Notes: generated by a model from the sequence alone, not told the origin. A stretch of 64,000 nt of DNA from Monocercomonoides exilis (GCA_001643675.2 LSRY02000027.1:439001-503000), one strand, 5' to 3'; positions 11,286-24,404 are shown, counted from the first letter of the stretch. Numbers and translations are program-made.

Positions 11286-14200
11286 CTACCAGAGTGAATT
11301 ATCAACGATGGCAGAAGAAGGCCGTCGTGTCTGAGGTAACGAAGGAGTTGGGGATGTACCAAAAATGTTTGAAAAAGTAGAGAAGGATGAGCGAGCTGTT
11401 GACATAAACTGCGCAGACGAGTTGCTTTCTCTACTTCTCTGAGCAGCCTGCGCTTTTTCTGCTTCCTGCTGCTTCAGTCTCTGGTACTGTGGAGTTTCCT
11501 TCGCTGGAAGACCTCCCCAGATAAGAGAGCCCATCGAAGAAGAAGCAGCTGCGCAGGAGTAATGACGCCGTATGGGGCGATAGTTTTCGTCTTCAATGGC
11601 CAATGAAACATCCATTTTCAAATGAGAAATACATTTAATGGTGATAGATAGATAGATAGACAGACAAAGAGACAAAGAGAGAGAGAGAAAGATAGAGACA
11701 GAAATAGAAAAACATTAGAATAAATAAAAAGAAACATTACAGAAAAAAAATGAACATTAAATACCTGTTTTACTTCCTTTCTGTTGGTCAGAAGAGAAAC
11801 AGCTTTGAAGTGAACTCTGCTGCTGCTTCAGATATTCTGTACGAGATGGCTTTTGAGCAGGAAGTGGAAGAGTCTGCGACAGAGGATCTGAATAGAACAA
11901 CATCATACAAATATTTTCATTGGGGAAGAAGCATGATGCATTAGAATGGAATAAAATAAAATAAAATAAAATAAAAATTGAAAATGTATTTCATAAAATA
12001 ATGCAATATAACGAAGGACTCTAAAATGAAAATGAAAAAATTCTTTCAAAATTCAACACAACATTTGAACATCTTTCCTTAATTCTCAGAACAAATACAT
12101 AAAAATTGCACCAAACCCCACAAAGTTATAAGTGCTATAATTATTTTTTTAAAAACAAAAACAAAAAGCCAATCGATTCATTCCCTTTTCAAACACAAAA
12201 ACAGCCAAAAACAATTCATTTGCCACACCTCTGCCTGTTTTTGCCTCGTCAAAGCTCTGCCACGCAAATGCCAACTTCACATCCTTTTCAGCATGTGCTT
12301 CATTTTCCTTCTCTTTCTCTCGAAACTCTTTTATCTGCTTCTCCCGCTCGTCTCTTCCCATCGCAAATCCTTTCATCTTCTGAAGAATCTCTCCTTTCGC
12401 GTTGAGAAACTGCGTTCCTTCATACGAACGTCCACTCCAGTTTGAAAAGCTGCTGGAAGAAGAAGAAGAAGCAGCAGCAGAAGATTTTCTGGAGCCCTTT
12501 GAAGAAGAAGGCGATTGAGCAGTAACAGGACGAGAAGACGAAGAAGAAGAGGGCATCACCGCAATCGTAGCAGAAAGAGAGTCCTTTGGAGACATCCTGT
12601 TTGATCCTCTCCCTTCTTGCTCCTTCTCAAAGCCCATCATCTCTCTCCTCTTGCTTGCCTGCTGTGCCACTTGGTAGTGATGCTTCCCTCTATCTCGGAA
12701 TCCCCACTCAGACTCCTTCAGCCCTTTGATCGTGTCAGTCTCTGCTTCCACATTGGCACTCCTTTCTTCATTGGATGCGTCTCTGCCTTTCTCTCTCTTC
12801 ATATTCTTCTCCTTTCGGGCAAGCCACTCGTACGAGAAGAGCTGCTTCATCGTCTCTCCTTTCCTCACATCCACACTCTCAGTCTTCTTAATGCGTGTCA
12901 TTGTCCTCTGATCTTTGATCTTTTCCCTTTCGTCGTCAAGCTCCTCTCCATCGTGTGTCACAATAGAGCCATGGTCCTTGTCAGAAAGATGCTTTCGCTG
13001 AGACGGGCGCGGCTTCTTGTCAAGATCAGCGTCAGAATGAGATAGAAGTGAAAGAGAGACATTCCTAATAGCATTGGTTTTGCAAAGAAAGCACATAGCA
13101 TAAATGAAAAATAAAGATAAAAATACATAAATTAATATATGAATTGTTATCAAAGAAAAAAGCATTCGTATCAAACAAACAAAATAGTCAAAAAAATAAA
13201 TATTTTAAATAAATATTTCACTAATTTACAACACACTTTGCATAACGAGAGTACGGCCTCTGCTGAGCAAGAGACAGATCAACAGCAGTCGAAGCCGATG
13301 TCTGCACCGCTGGTATTGTTTCCTGATCCTTCAGCGGAAACAGCGTGACGGGAGGGTGGTTCACCTGCTGTGGGTGCAAACAGGCAGGACAAGCAGGACA
13401 AGCAGCGCAGGCAGAAGAGGAGACGCTGGGTGGAGAGAGAGGAGGAGCCACGCTCACAGAAGGAGGCGATATCGGCTCAGAGGAAGGAGACTCAGAGGAA
13501 TCTGACTGAGCAGCTGAATGCCCCTTGCGATCAGAACTGTATGACATTGGCAGCCTCAACTTGAGCGACTCCATAAACTTTCGGTAATCGATGCTTTCTG
13601 TGAGTTGATTGTTTGTTAATGTGTTTGCGTAAATTGAAGCAGAACGGAGTGATAGAGGCACAATACGAAGAAAGTTCAAATAAAAATATATTCACAAATA
13701 TCATGAAAAGCAACAAATTACATAAAAAATAACATTCAATAAATAAATCTCATAATTCTAATTTAAACTCAAACTTTCATCATCTAATTTTCTATTGTCA
13801 CTTTCGTTTTTCTCTTCTTCTTCTTTTTCTTTCTGTATTTTCTTTTGGATCTCCGAAAGTGTTTTCCTTCCTTTGTTCCTTGCATCTCCTTCATCGTCTT
13901 CAGTCGGAGCAATACTCATTTTGCTCTGTGGCTGAGGAATGATCTTCTTTCGAGAGGAAGGAAAAGAAGAATACGGAGAGGTTGAGAAAGGAGCAAATGA
14001 TTCATCTTTTGCAGCATCTGGCACAGACACAGGATGAGATGCCATTGCAGCAGCATTCTCATCATAATGCTCAGAAAACTGCTCAGCTTCCACTTCAGAA
14101 GGAAGAGATTGTCCGCCTAATGTTTCATTTTCAATCTCCTTTTCTGCTGTTTCTGTAGTTTCTGCAGCATCTATCTGCTTTATCACAGCCACAGCCTCTT

Positions 14201-15512
14201 TCGCCTTTCTGCCTTCGTCTCTTTTGCCCAGCTTGTGCGCCAAGTCCCTCAAGCTGCTGTCGAGTTCGACGCCTTCACTTTCCAGCACGTGGTCGAATTC
14301 TTTCTCTGTCAGCGCCCCCTTCCCGCTGATATCCGCAGCGCTGAATGACAAGGCAATGTGCAGCGGCGAGGCAGCAGCAGCTGTGATGGCTGTTCGAAGA
14401 CTATTCAAAGGCTCTGAATAGAAATTAGATAGAAACGAGCGACTCACAAAATAAACAATGAAATAATCTCAAGTGTATTGTACCTGCATCTTTTCCTCTA
14501 TTCTCATATGAATCATCAAGATCGCCCAGCTCCTCCAACGAATCGATTCCGTCAGCCGAAGATAAATCAGTCTGATCCAAACCGTCTTGATTTTGACTTC
14601 TCTTGATTTCAGCTTTCCGCATATCTACTCTTCTATTCTTTTCAAAATTCAAAACATCTTTCATCGAATCCTTTTTTGGCACGTCTTGTCTTGGTTTTTT
14701 AGAAGTCAATGTGGAACTTAGAGGTATTGAAATAGATTCGTTCTTCTTTTCGTTATATCTGAAATAAAACCAAAAAATCAATCAAATTAAAAAAATTTGG
14801 AACACGTTAGCAAACAATTTTATAGAATTTTTAATAAATTGATCATAGTTTATGCGATCACGATTATCAACTGGATATGATTTGACAACCGCATCAATAA
14901 CACTTGGACTCATTTTTAATCCAGATCCTGCAAGAGCTCTCCTTAAATCGTCAGGAAAAATATTACCTGATTTTTGTGTATCCATATTCTTGCACAACTA
15001 AAAAAATATTAAAAAATTTAAATATTACAATAATTAAATTAAATTTCATTCCATGTTCACACTTTATAGACCATTTTTTGATCTCCAGAATCAAGAGCAG
15101 AACCCAAACGATAAATATTGCTTAAACAAAATACATGAAAAATGCAAAAAAGAAAAGCATGCACAGTTCAGATTGACAAAACAGAAAAAATAAATTGTAG
15201 TTATTAAAAACTTCAACGACATCTTTATTAAAAAGCAAACAACGTTTGTTTCGACATGTTTTTGTGAAATGTATTTCTCGTTCCATGAGGATGCTGGACG
15301 GATCTATTTTCAAAATTCATAAATATTATACATTATTAACTTTATGCAACAATAAGCACTTCATTCAAACCGTTTGGTAATACTTGATTCCATTTGTTTT
15401 TTGATCTTTTTTCCATAAATAAATTAAATATCTGGAAAAAAAAGGAAGAATTTAATTTTTACGCAAAAACCACAGGAAATATTAGAATCGCTTTTTGTGT
15501 CAAAGTCAACAT
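11286..15512 (-). CDS. Multi-exon EF-hand protein, possibly cytoskeletal
   Basis: I join 11 exons with matching phases: 15474-15512, 15360-15431, 15221-15303, 15072-15120, 14816-14997, 14484-14758, 13775-14413, 13237-13597, 12229-13064, 11765-11887 and 11286-11590. The product is about 987 aa. EF-hand-like units are visible: CKNMDTQKSGNIFPDDLRRA paired with DRINYDQFIK, and SAADISGKGALTEKEFDHVL paired with SIDYRKFMESLKLRLP. The second half is charged, Ser-rich and disordered, then has a conserved-looking stretch (NWSGRSYEGTQFLNAKGEIL) and a Gln/Glu helix near the C-terminus (QYQRLKQQEAEKAQAAQ). I cannot name an orthologue; the domain make-up recalls axonemal EF-hand proteins. The first three exons are the least certain. 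It is divergent from the cyclin gene at 15735, about 220 bp away. Confidence 0.7.
11644..11700. repeat. GATA/GA microsatellite in an intron
   Basis: A (GATA)n run grades into (CAAAGA)n and (GA)n. It lies inside the last intron (11591-11764) of the EF-hand gene, so it is not translated despite an open frame through it. Confidence 0.7.
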
Positions 15513-15734
15513 GTGATGATTATAAACGTTAAACATAAATGAAAGTTGAATAGTTTATGTTTTCTATTTATTTACAGTACATTTCAAATGTTACAAAACC
15601 CGTTGCTAACCAAAAGAAATGTTTGGTAGCATGTTACAGCCCTTGCTACAAAGCTCAAAAAATCATTGTTCTTTTTGTGCATTACATCTTTTTCTTCAAA
15701 TAAAGTCTTTTTTCTCAATACTTCTATCAAAAGA

Positions 15735-17115
15735 ATGACCTTTTCCAAATATAATTCTATGGATAAGGCGGAGGATCAACTTATGAATATGGAGATGTGT
15801 CAGTTGGAATTTGAACGGCATCCTTCGGTGTTTTTTGAAACCGAATGCGTTAGGACAGCTGTTATTGAATTTGCTGCATATTGTACGAAAATTATCTTTT
15901 GTTTAAAATGAAAAATTATAATTATATTGAATTGTCTATAATTTTGAAAGGCATTACGCAAGTTGCACATCTTACACCTGCTGCAATTCAGACACCAAAT
16001 ACATATGTATCTTCTCCTGATCATATGGGCACTCCTCAGTCACAATCCATAAATGCTCCTTCATCTCCAGTTATGCAAAAAATACCAACGGAAGGATCAA
16101 GAAATACTTTATCGCCTCAGACTGGAACAACTCCGAACGCCTCTGCATTGTCTGGTGAATTTTCAAAACATGTTTCTGCAAATTTTACACCAAAATCAGA
16201 TGCAACGCAGCCAAATTCCCAATCAATTCAAATAAATGATACTCATGTGTATTCTTCTAATCTTGCTGAAGAAAATAAAACTCAGCAAGCAGTTACAGCA
16301 TTTTTATGTGCGATTCGCTATCATTCGAAACTTCTAACTTCAGAATTATTGGTTGCTTTGTCATTGATTGACGCACTTTCTCGAAGGCATTGGCAACAAG
16401 GGCGTTTTGCTCTCAATAAGGATAATGTTTTCTTAGTGATTCTCGTAACCATCATGATTGCTCATAAATGTAGTTGTATGTATTTATTGTCCGCACAATT
16501 TTTTTTGATTCTTTTTCAAACAAATGTTCGAATGTTACAGGCGACAAGCCATATACGAATGGATGGTGGTCAAGAACATTTCATGCTCCTTTGGCTATGA
16601 TAAACGGGACTGAAATGCTGATTCTTCAACTTTTGTCATACGATGTCTCAATCCCAGCAGTTGTGTTCCACCGTTATTACACTGCGATTGTTGAAGGATG
16701 CCACCAGAAAACTGATCTCAATCCATCTCCTTTGGCATTACAGCCATCACACTCAAATGCTCAAGCAATCAAACCAGCGCCTCGTAGTTGTGGGCTACCA
16801 ACCCAGCATTTATCAGTGCCATCTCCAACATCATCTTTATTGGCTACTGCGCCTCGAACATCAGCCGAGACGAATATTTCATCACTTCATAATTGTCCAT
16901 CTTCACTGAACGCGCCTCCTCAATGCTTCTCCGGTTCGCAAGAAGCGAACAGTTATGGTATGAACCGTGTATTTTTAATAAAGACTTTTATTAATACGAT
17001 CGGAAATTGTGAACATTCTTCTTTTTGTTACAAAGGATGCACGGAGAATTCGACCGAACAAAAGATGGAAATTGACACGTGCCAACAAGGGCAATCATTG
17101 CCATCTTTTGGCTAG
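15735..17115 (+). CDS. Cyclin, PHO80-like N-terminal domain
   Basis: Exons 15735-15882, 15951-16475, 16541-16957 and 17036-17115 join in phase, giving about 389 aa. The cyclin box is recognisable: LLTSELLVALSLIDALSRRH, then LNKDNVFLVILVTIMIAHK, then across an intron DKPYTNGWWSRTFH, then INGTEMLILQLLSYDVSIP. The order of basic helix 1, the A-H-K helix, the W-S/A-x-x-F element and the LE/LL-F/Y helix is that of PCL/PHO80-type cyclins that partner small CDKs. The flanks are Ser/Thr/Pro-rich and likely disordered. The 78-nt third intron (GTATGA...AAAG) is also open in frame, so retention would add 26 residues. A second cyclin of the same type is at 26626-27506. Confidence 0.8.
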
Positions 17116-18108
17116 TTGTATGAATTATTGAAAAGACTTGAACTGTTTGTTGCTGCATTGTTGTGCAAATTACATGATAAGTTTGATATCGAATGGCGAG
17201 AAAAGCTGTTAATACAATTTCTTTGGGATTTACGTTTTGTTAAATATTACGTTACATCATTCTCTTTTAAAGCTTCCAACTTTTTATCCATGTTGTCTAT
17301 CAATCTTTCAAGAGAAATTTCGTTGCATTGAACAAATTAAAAATAAAATGCGATTTTAAATTAAAATTTGAAAAGGAAATATTGCTTTGAACATTTAACT
17401 TTTTTATTTTCTTTATTTTATTTATTAATCACCTTCAAAATCACATTTTATGTATCTTATTGCCAACAATTTCTCCTTTATCTATCTTCATCTGAATCTT
17501 CGTCTCACTCAAGTCCTTTTATTCTTATAGAATATTATTGATTTTACAGTTTTCAGATGTTTAACGGATTTTTTCAATTTTTCTGTGAACTTGTTTAGTT
17601 GTATTGTTAGTTATATATTTTATTGCTTTTTCTTTAAATATTTTTTGAAGGTTTGCATTTACAAAATTATTATGAAGCATTTCTTTACTGATTTTTTTTT
17701 ATGCCCTCAATCACATATCCTTTGCATTTTTATGTGATAAAAAGTTATTGTTTTGTAGAAGTTTAATTTATGATTTTGTTTTGTTTTGCTTCCTCACATG
17801 CTGCAACGAGACAGTCACTGACTTTTTTGCTTTTCTTGAAGTTTCTTCTGATCTTAATTCATTCCGTCATACACAAATGTGTTTCATTATCACTTGTTCA
17901 CAACATACTTTGTGCGTTTCTTTATTTCTTTTTTTGCTTATGTGATATATATTTGCTTTTGTACCATTTAGGCATTCGAAGTATTTTTTTTTAATATTTC
18001 ATTTTATGTTTCTGTTCATTTTAATTTTGAAAATCTGAAATTGAAAATAAAGTTTTTTATTTCAATTATTTTCATATCTTCTGTGAGTCACTATTGCCTC
18101 CAAGTTTT
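17116..18108. other. T-rich spacer after the cyclin gene
   Basis: Strongly T-rich on the plus strand with no sustained coding frame. The short ORFs here look like 3' flanking sequence. Confidence 0.45.
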
Positions 18109-18234
18109 GTTGATCTGCTTCTCAATGAAAGAGCATACGGGAAGGCTTTAAGCTGTCACCGAATGCCTCACAAAACTTTTGAATGTGGGCACTCTGTTGT
18201 GTGCTTTGAACAATATTCTATCCGGTTGCTCTAA
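18109..18234 (+). pseudogene. SPRY-like relic
   Basis: A short higher-GC patch in T-rich DNA. It translates to a stretch containing KTFECGHSVVCFEQ, which resembles QKFECGQAVMCEVD in the fragment at 48389-48692. That pattern (GD/CG-x-V-x-C-x-E-V-D) recalls the middle of a SPRY/B30.2 domain. It stops at a TAA after about 41 codons. The similarity is short, so the call is weak. Confidence 0.3.
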
Positions 18235-18818
18235 TTTATTTTTAATTTGATTTTGCTTTATTTGATTCTTCTTCTTTTTTTAGGGAGCCAATCTTTTCTT
18301 TTGCGAATCTTATTTCTATTAGTTCAATTTCTTGTCTTAATTGTTCTTTTATAAGGTTTGGCTTTCATTTGAGAATCGTCTAGATTTGCCTTCTATATTG
18401 CAGTAAGCTGTAAATTCAAGTAAATAATTCAAAATCGATACTGCCTTTTTCTTGTTCTCTGCGCACTTTTGTAGGAAGAGTGCTTTGCATACAATTTCTT
18501 AAACTCACATTTTTTGTGTTTCTTTGTAGATTTCAACATTCCAGCATTTTTTGCATATCGCACTTTTTCAATATGCGATCAAGGAGAAAAAGGATACACA
18601 CATTCATTTGCATTCGAAACAAAAAATAGAACTAAATCAATAAAAACTTCACCGATGCATATTGTTGCTTCACAATAAATAAATACAGATTAGAAGAAAT
18701 CAGAACGAACAAAAATAAAACAGCAATAAAAAAGAAATAATTATGTTGTAAGTCGTGTAAAAATTTGCTTTAATATCTTTTAATTTATCCGATGCTGTCA
18801 TAAGGATAAGACTTATTG
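18235..18818. other. Spacer, no gene seen
   Basis: Mixed AT-rich sequence downstream of the minus-strand CH-domain gene. No supported feature. Confidence 0.4.
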
Positions 18819-19659
18819 CTAATTGAACATTATCAATAAGAAAGTAATGATTAAGAGAAGCACAATATAATTCAATTTTTTATTTCTCTCTTCTGACGTT
18901 TTCGAATCTTTTTCATCAGTCTCAGTCTTTTTTATCTTTTCTTCTTCGGTTGTGTGACGTTTCATGACATCCTTCTCAGAGTTATCGCTTGACGCTTCTT
19001 CGACATTCTCTGAATACAATTCAGAATGATTGAATCCCAACTGCTCCATTGGAACGCATGGCTCTTTTTCAAGCATTGCTTCAGCTTCTGAAAGATTTTC
19101 AGGAGTGACCATTAAATCTTGTCTTGCGCGAGGCATATCGAGTTTGACACTTATTGAATTTGGTGAGATATCTCCAATTTTTTTGGCAAGAACAAGAATT
19201 AGATCAACTAGCTTCACCGGAAACACTTCTTCAACCACATCACTTGGAATAATTAAATATGGCTCCATTTGCAAATGCTTTTTTGCTGCCTCATTGAATA
19301 ATTGGACATTATCCTTTACAGACAATTATTGAGAAATAAAATTTATCATTTTCAGTTTATAACAAAAGCATACACGTTTCTGCGCTCCGTGTTTAGGCGA
19401 CTCCACAAACCTACACAATTTGATTAAATTATTAAATTTAAATTAAACAAAATTAATGAAGCAAACGTCGAAATATATGAAGGATCAATTTTCCTCATCA
19501 ATTTACAAAGAAGCGTTCCGTCTGATAACACACTCTAAAAAAGAAAATGACATGTGATGGTTTTAGCAAGCAAACTGAAAGAGGTGTTGTTCCTGTACTT
19601 ATGTCAAGACATTCTTCTAAATATGTCCTTGCAGCTTGCTGCCTCACAAGAAATTCCAT
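18819..19659 (-). CDS. CH-domain protein with C-terminal membrane anchor
   Basis: Four exons (19576-19659, 19467-19534, 19374-19410, 18819-19313) join in phase to about 227 aa. The N-terminal half is a single calponin-homology domain of calponin/transgelin type: VRQQAARTYLEECLDI, then VLSDGTLLCKLMRKIDPSYI, then RDNVQLFNEAAKKHLQM, then FPVKLVDLILVLAKKIGDI. An acidic/basic linker (KDVMKRHTTEEEKIKKTETD) follows, and the protein ends in a hydrophobic helix (LNYIVLLLIITFLLIMFN), the layout of a tail-anchored membrane protein. It could tether actin or microtubules to an internal membrane; that role is inferred. Exon 1 could instead end at 19552, adding eight residues. Confidence 0.75.
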
Positions 19660-19884
19660 TGCTTGGAATTTTTTACGGTCAAGCGTTAATCTTCCTAAAC
19701 ATTATTATTATTTTTTTAAAAATGCTTTCTCGAAAATTAAAATTCAAAAAAACAAAAGAAAACCTTCAGCCATTTTTGCAATTAAAAAATTTGATAATGG
19801 GGTAATAAACTGAAAATTTTTTATTGAAATTACAAATAAAACACTCCATATAAAAGAAGAAGAGGAAGAAAATATTAAATTTGA

Positions 19885-21701
19885 CTAATCTTCATCTTCT
19901 TCACAAATGAAACCTCCACCATAATCCTGATCATCTTCATCATATTCTTCTTCTGCAATTCTCATATCATCGCTTTCACGGAAAATATCTTGTCTAACAT
20001 CGTTATCATTCGACTCTGAATTAAACCGTTCTGCAGCGTCTTTGATTTCAGTTTCCACTGATGCAACGTTGCGCTCTTGTGGTATTTCAGAATAGCTGCA
20101 ACTGCTTTGATAGTAATTATTGCCCTCAGCTTCGGAGTTAATTGAATGCACACTACTTTCAGCCACAGCACGCTGCTGAAACGATGCTGGGTGATTGAAC
20201 GAGTCTTGGGGATAATTCACCCGCATGCCATTTTTCTGAGGATTGCTGTATGACATGGAGAAAGATGAGCGTGTGCTGGCATTTTGTGAGAGTCCAGCGC
20301 TGTCTGAAGTGGAAGAGGTGGATGAAGTGACAGAATCTGAAGAAAGCGGCGAAGTGTATTTATTGCTCTTTTTTGCGGCCTGCTTCAATGTCTTGCTTTG
20401 AAACTGTCCATTTGACATGTTATCTGAATTGTCTTTGCCTGGAGTCGCACCAAGTTGTGACTCAGTTTTTTCGTTCATGATGAATGGTGAAGTGAACTGC
20501 TCAACATCTTGTATGCTTCCACTCGACGCATTGTCTTCTCCGTCTGCTGAGCTCAGATGAGAATAACGAGAACCACGGGAAAGAAATGGTGACTGAAATG
20601 ATGAAGATGCATCCCCTGAAGAATGATCACTGAGCCGATCGGATTGTTGGTAGCCATTTACATTGTCATACGAAGAAGAAGAAGAAGAAGAAGATGAAGC
20701 GTATTCATTCGAACTTGCGCTTTTGCCAGCGTTTGAAGTGACGTTGTTGAATTTTTGATACTTTTTGGAAATGCAGTTACATGGCTTGTTTGAGATCAGT
20801 AGGAGCATTACAATCACAAAAATGAATTCACAAAAAAATGTGTTTATTAATGACAACACAAGTCGAACAACGTTTGGAAGCCTTGCAGCAGCTAATATCA
20901 TCAAAAAAATAGCTCGAAAAGAAAAGAACATCAAGCAGACAAGCATTTGCTTAAAAATTTTCTTTTTCATTTGATTTGCTGCATCCAACAAGGATAATTT
21001 TTTCATTCTTTGAAACAGTAATAATCCTATAATTTTTAGAAAAAAAATATCCAAACAATGAAATGTGTAAAAAGGCTTTTTCACACCATAAATTGTAAAC
21101 CCCAGTGCCATTAAAACATTTAATCCAACATTGTAATAAATCTCTACAGGATGCAAAACCTCTGGTTTTGATACAAAAAAAAGAGGCACAATTAGGCACA
21201 AAGGTACAATGTAGCAGAAAAGAGCAACAATCACCAATGTAACTGGAGTGAGTTTCGATTTGGCTCCAGTTGCATGAATGAGTGAAGCCCAATGCATTAT
21301 GATTAAAATGAAGCATGATAAAAAAACATAGCCAGCCATTGCAGAGATTAAAGCATGTATTGCCTCCTGACTGTTAATTTCTTTGCACATCAGTTTAAAG
21401 CCTCCACTACAAATAGCTCTATACAAATAATGATATTAAGAATGATAAAAATTTATTTATTTATTTTGAAATACGTTCTTGAGCATTGGTGATGAGCAAA
21501 CCTTAAAGTGTGAGAAACAGGAATAAGGCAATGAAATAAAAATTTAAAAGCAAAAATCTTATTTGAATGATTTATCATTGGTATGGCTTCAATTCTAATA
21601 AATTCTTCTATCCCGAATACACTTGTAATGATGAAAAAAACCCTAAAAACAACATCACAAAAATCACATTCAATATTCAGATGAATATGTAATCCAAACA
21701 T
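19885..21701 (-). CDS. Seven-TM TOM1/GPR137-like protein with Ser-rich tail
   Basis: Exons 21502-21701 and 19885-21418 (GTTTGC donor, phase 2) give about 577 aa. Roughly seven hydrophobic helices are visible, including YVFLSCFILIIMHWASLIHA, LVIVALFCYIVPLCLIVPLF and LVLSLINTFFCEFIFVIVML. The W-A-x-x-x-H after the third helix and the order of segments recall the TOM1/TOM3/GPR137 membrane family. A cytosolic tail of about 280 residues follows, Ser/Asn-rich with poly-Ser and ending in an acidic stretch (EEEYDEDDQDYGGGF). An in-frame ATG at 21857 would add a (TTTA)n-encoded hydrophobic segment. I take 21701 as the start, but further 5' exons are possible. Family assignment is by topology and is tentative. 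Confidence 0.55.
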
Positions 21702-22013
21702 TTCACAATAACTGAGCTGCCCGCACAGAATAAGATTAGAATCTTTGATCTCAGATGTAAACATTGAACACAAAAATAAATAAATAAATAAATAAATAAA
21801 ATAAAATAAAAAAGAAAACACAAAAATTGATATGGGATAAACTGAAGAAAAATTCAATCATGTTTTTATTATTTCGCTAAATGTTAAAATAATCTTCAAA
21901 AAATTAATTGTAAGTGCAGTTTTAAAAATAATTTAAAACGAAAAACTATCAGAAGTGAGTTTTTTTGTAAGAAAAACCGAAAAATACATATAAACATAAA
22001 TCTTTCTTCTTCA

Positions 22014-23333
22014 TTACATCCTTCTGGATCTGGCAAACGTTTGAGTTTCAACAAGTCCAGTAAGCGCAACCTAAACGATATTCAAAATATGAAAAAAACA
22101 ATGAGTAAATAATTTAAAAAATATTATGAATAAAAAAAAAATAAAAATAAAAACTTAATAATTGTAACTCCTGCTTATTTCTTCGGAATACTCAAAAAAA
22201 TATATGCAATATCTTTCTCAGATCTCTTAATGCATACTGATTTTGTCGGAACACTCAAATCACTCGTTCCACTTGGTTTCCAAATCTTTTCGTGTGTAGT
22301 GTTTTTACCTGGAGTTTGCGTTTTATAAGTTCCTCCAGGTGGTATCACATATTCAGGAAACTTGTCTATTGTTCCTCGCATTGGCGACATAGACTTAAAA
22401 GGTACTGTTATAGCTTTTGTAGACTTTGGCACAGATTTTGATCGGACTTTTATACCTTCTTCAGAATAGACTTTTGGATCAAACACTCTATCACCATGAA
22501 TAGTTGATAGAAAAGGTTTAGTGATTGGCTTATTTTCCAGTTGTCCAACAACTTTCTTTTTAACTCCTCCATACGGATCAGGTTGATATTCAAATTCTTT
22601 TCCACCGATTGTTGTATGATAATAACCATAACTTCCTTTCTTTGGAGGATTTGTAATGAAATTACGAGGAGTTGCCTTTGTGTCCCCCTTTTTGACTTCT
22701 TTCACTCCTTCAGGCATATGTTCAGGTGGTTTTTGAAGTGTCCCGTAAAGGCTTCCTTTACCAACGCTACACAAAATATTGTACAAATAAAAAAATTTTT
22801 ATAAAAAATAACACATTTAAAATAGAATAAAAAATAGAAGAAAGTGAAGTCAAACGCCTTCTTTGGAGGACTTGCAGGAATAAAAGGTTTTAAAGGATGC
22901 TTTTTGGTCTCCTCAAGATGCTGTTTCCTTTCGTGAGCCAGCATATCAACATATGGAGTTCCCTTGATTCACATTCCAACCAATTATAAAAACAAACAAA
23001 TTATTCACATAAAACATGCAACCATTTAGCAGAATATTTATTATCTGCAAACAGATGCAAGAGGAACGTATTTCTTTTCGAGAAGTTGATTGTCTGTTCT
23101 TCCAACTTTTCCTGGATTTGTTAACATTTGTCTCCCCTTATATCTGTCATCAGTTGGCGGCGGCTTATCCGCTGTATATTTATCCTAAAAATATTAAAAA
23201 AATAACATTCATTATATTCTGGAACAAATAAATAAAATCATGCCCCAATCGTAATGTGAGATGGTTCGGAAAATGTATCAAATACATGCAAATCATGGCT
23301 TGCAGTATTTGCCAATTTATCTCCTGCAGACAT
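22014..23333 (-). CDS. CFAP96: CFAP96 (C4orf47) homologue, cilium protein
   Basis: Five exons (23244-23333, 23053-23184, 22856-22962, 22238-22766, 22014-22070) join in phase to 304 aa, close to the roughly 309 aa of the human protein. Blocks expected of this family appear in order: FSEPSHITIG-DKY at the first junction, GKGSLYGTL, NFITNPPKKGSYGYYHTTIG, FKSMSPMRGTIDKFPEY, IWKPSGTSDLSVPTKSV and the short basic C-terminus. The family is associated with cilia and flagella. The first intron has a GC donor (GGG|GCATGA...TTTTTAG). No GT lies at a usable place, and splicing there restores the conserved IGDKY, so I regard it as a true GC-AG intron. Confidence 0.85.
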
Positions 23334-23441
23334 TTCTTTAAACGGTTAATAATAACCTTATACCTGTTAATGGGAACATAACCGTAATAAATTACTTTTT
23401 ATTTTTATTCCATTATTGGCTTATCGATCAATAATCATTAA

Positions 23442-24120
23442 ATGGTTTATTCCGATTTAAAAACAAACAGAACTCTTATTTATTTTCATGTGTTACGTTT
23501 ATTTTTTTAAAAGGCAATTGATTTGATCGCAGGAGGAAGATCCAAGGTCACAAAGAAGACCCGCACAAACTCAAAAAACCCATACATGGCCATGCTCATA
23601 AAGGTTGGAGTTAACATTACAACAACATCTAATATAATTTTTATTTTAATATTGTATATACATTCAGTTGTACACATTTCTCGCAAGACGTACTAGATCT
23701 AAGTTCAACAAACTTATTCTTCATCGTCTGATTAAATCAAGAACAGTTCGTGCTCCAATGACCGTGAGCAAAATTGCTCGTTTGATGAAAAGACAAAAGA
23801 GAAAGACAGCTGTTGTTGTCGCAACTGTCACTGATGATATTCGTCTTCTTGATCTCCCAAGATTGCGTATTGCTGCTCTTCGCTTCACGCAAACAGCACG
23901 TGCACGCATCATCAGAGCTGGAGGTATTTGCATGACCATTGACCAACTTGCCATGAAATACCCAACAGGCAAAAACACTGTCCTTCTTCGTGGACCACTC
24001 AAGGCACGTAAATCATACAGATACTTCGGACAAGCAGCTGGTCTTCCACACTCACACACAAGACCAAGAACACTCTCGAAGATTTCAGAGAGACAAAGAG
24101 GTTTCAAGGGAAGCAAGTAA
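23442..24120 (+). CDS. RPL18: 60S ribosomal protein eL18
   Basis: Three exons: the ATG alone (23442-23444), 23514-23603 and 23668-24120, giving 181 aa. Exon 2 begins AIDLIAGGRSKVTKKTRTNS. Exon 3 carries LYTFLARRTRSKFNKLILHR, VSKIARLMKRQKRKTAVVVA, TVTDDIRLLDLPRLRIAALR and GGICMTIDQLAMKYPTGKNT, all diagnostic of eL18. Introns are 69 nt and 64 nt, GT-AG. The first falls directly after the start codon, a position often seen in ribosomal protein genes of intron-poor protists. It is the most conserved housekeeping gene in the window and a good phylogenetic marker. Confidence 0.95.
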
Positions 24121-24404
24121 ACCAGATATTGCATTTGTTTTTATTGGAATTTTTCTTCAATTTGCATTTCATAAAACACTGATAATCTTCCTCTTCAAGC
24201 TGATGGTTTGTTGTAGGCAAGCATTAAACATGAAAGTTAATGGAAACAAATTTTAAATGGAATGATTTTCTTTTTAATAATAAAAATTTCTGAATTCATT
24301 TTATACAAAATTATAAACAACAGAAGTGATAATTTTTGAAGAATTTTATAATCTTGTTTTTTTAATAATTTCAAACGTAAAAAATCTTAAAATATTTGAA
24401 ATGA

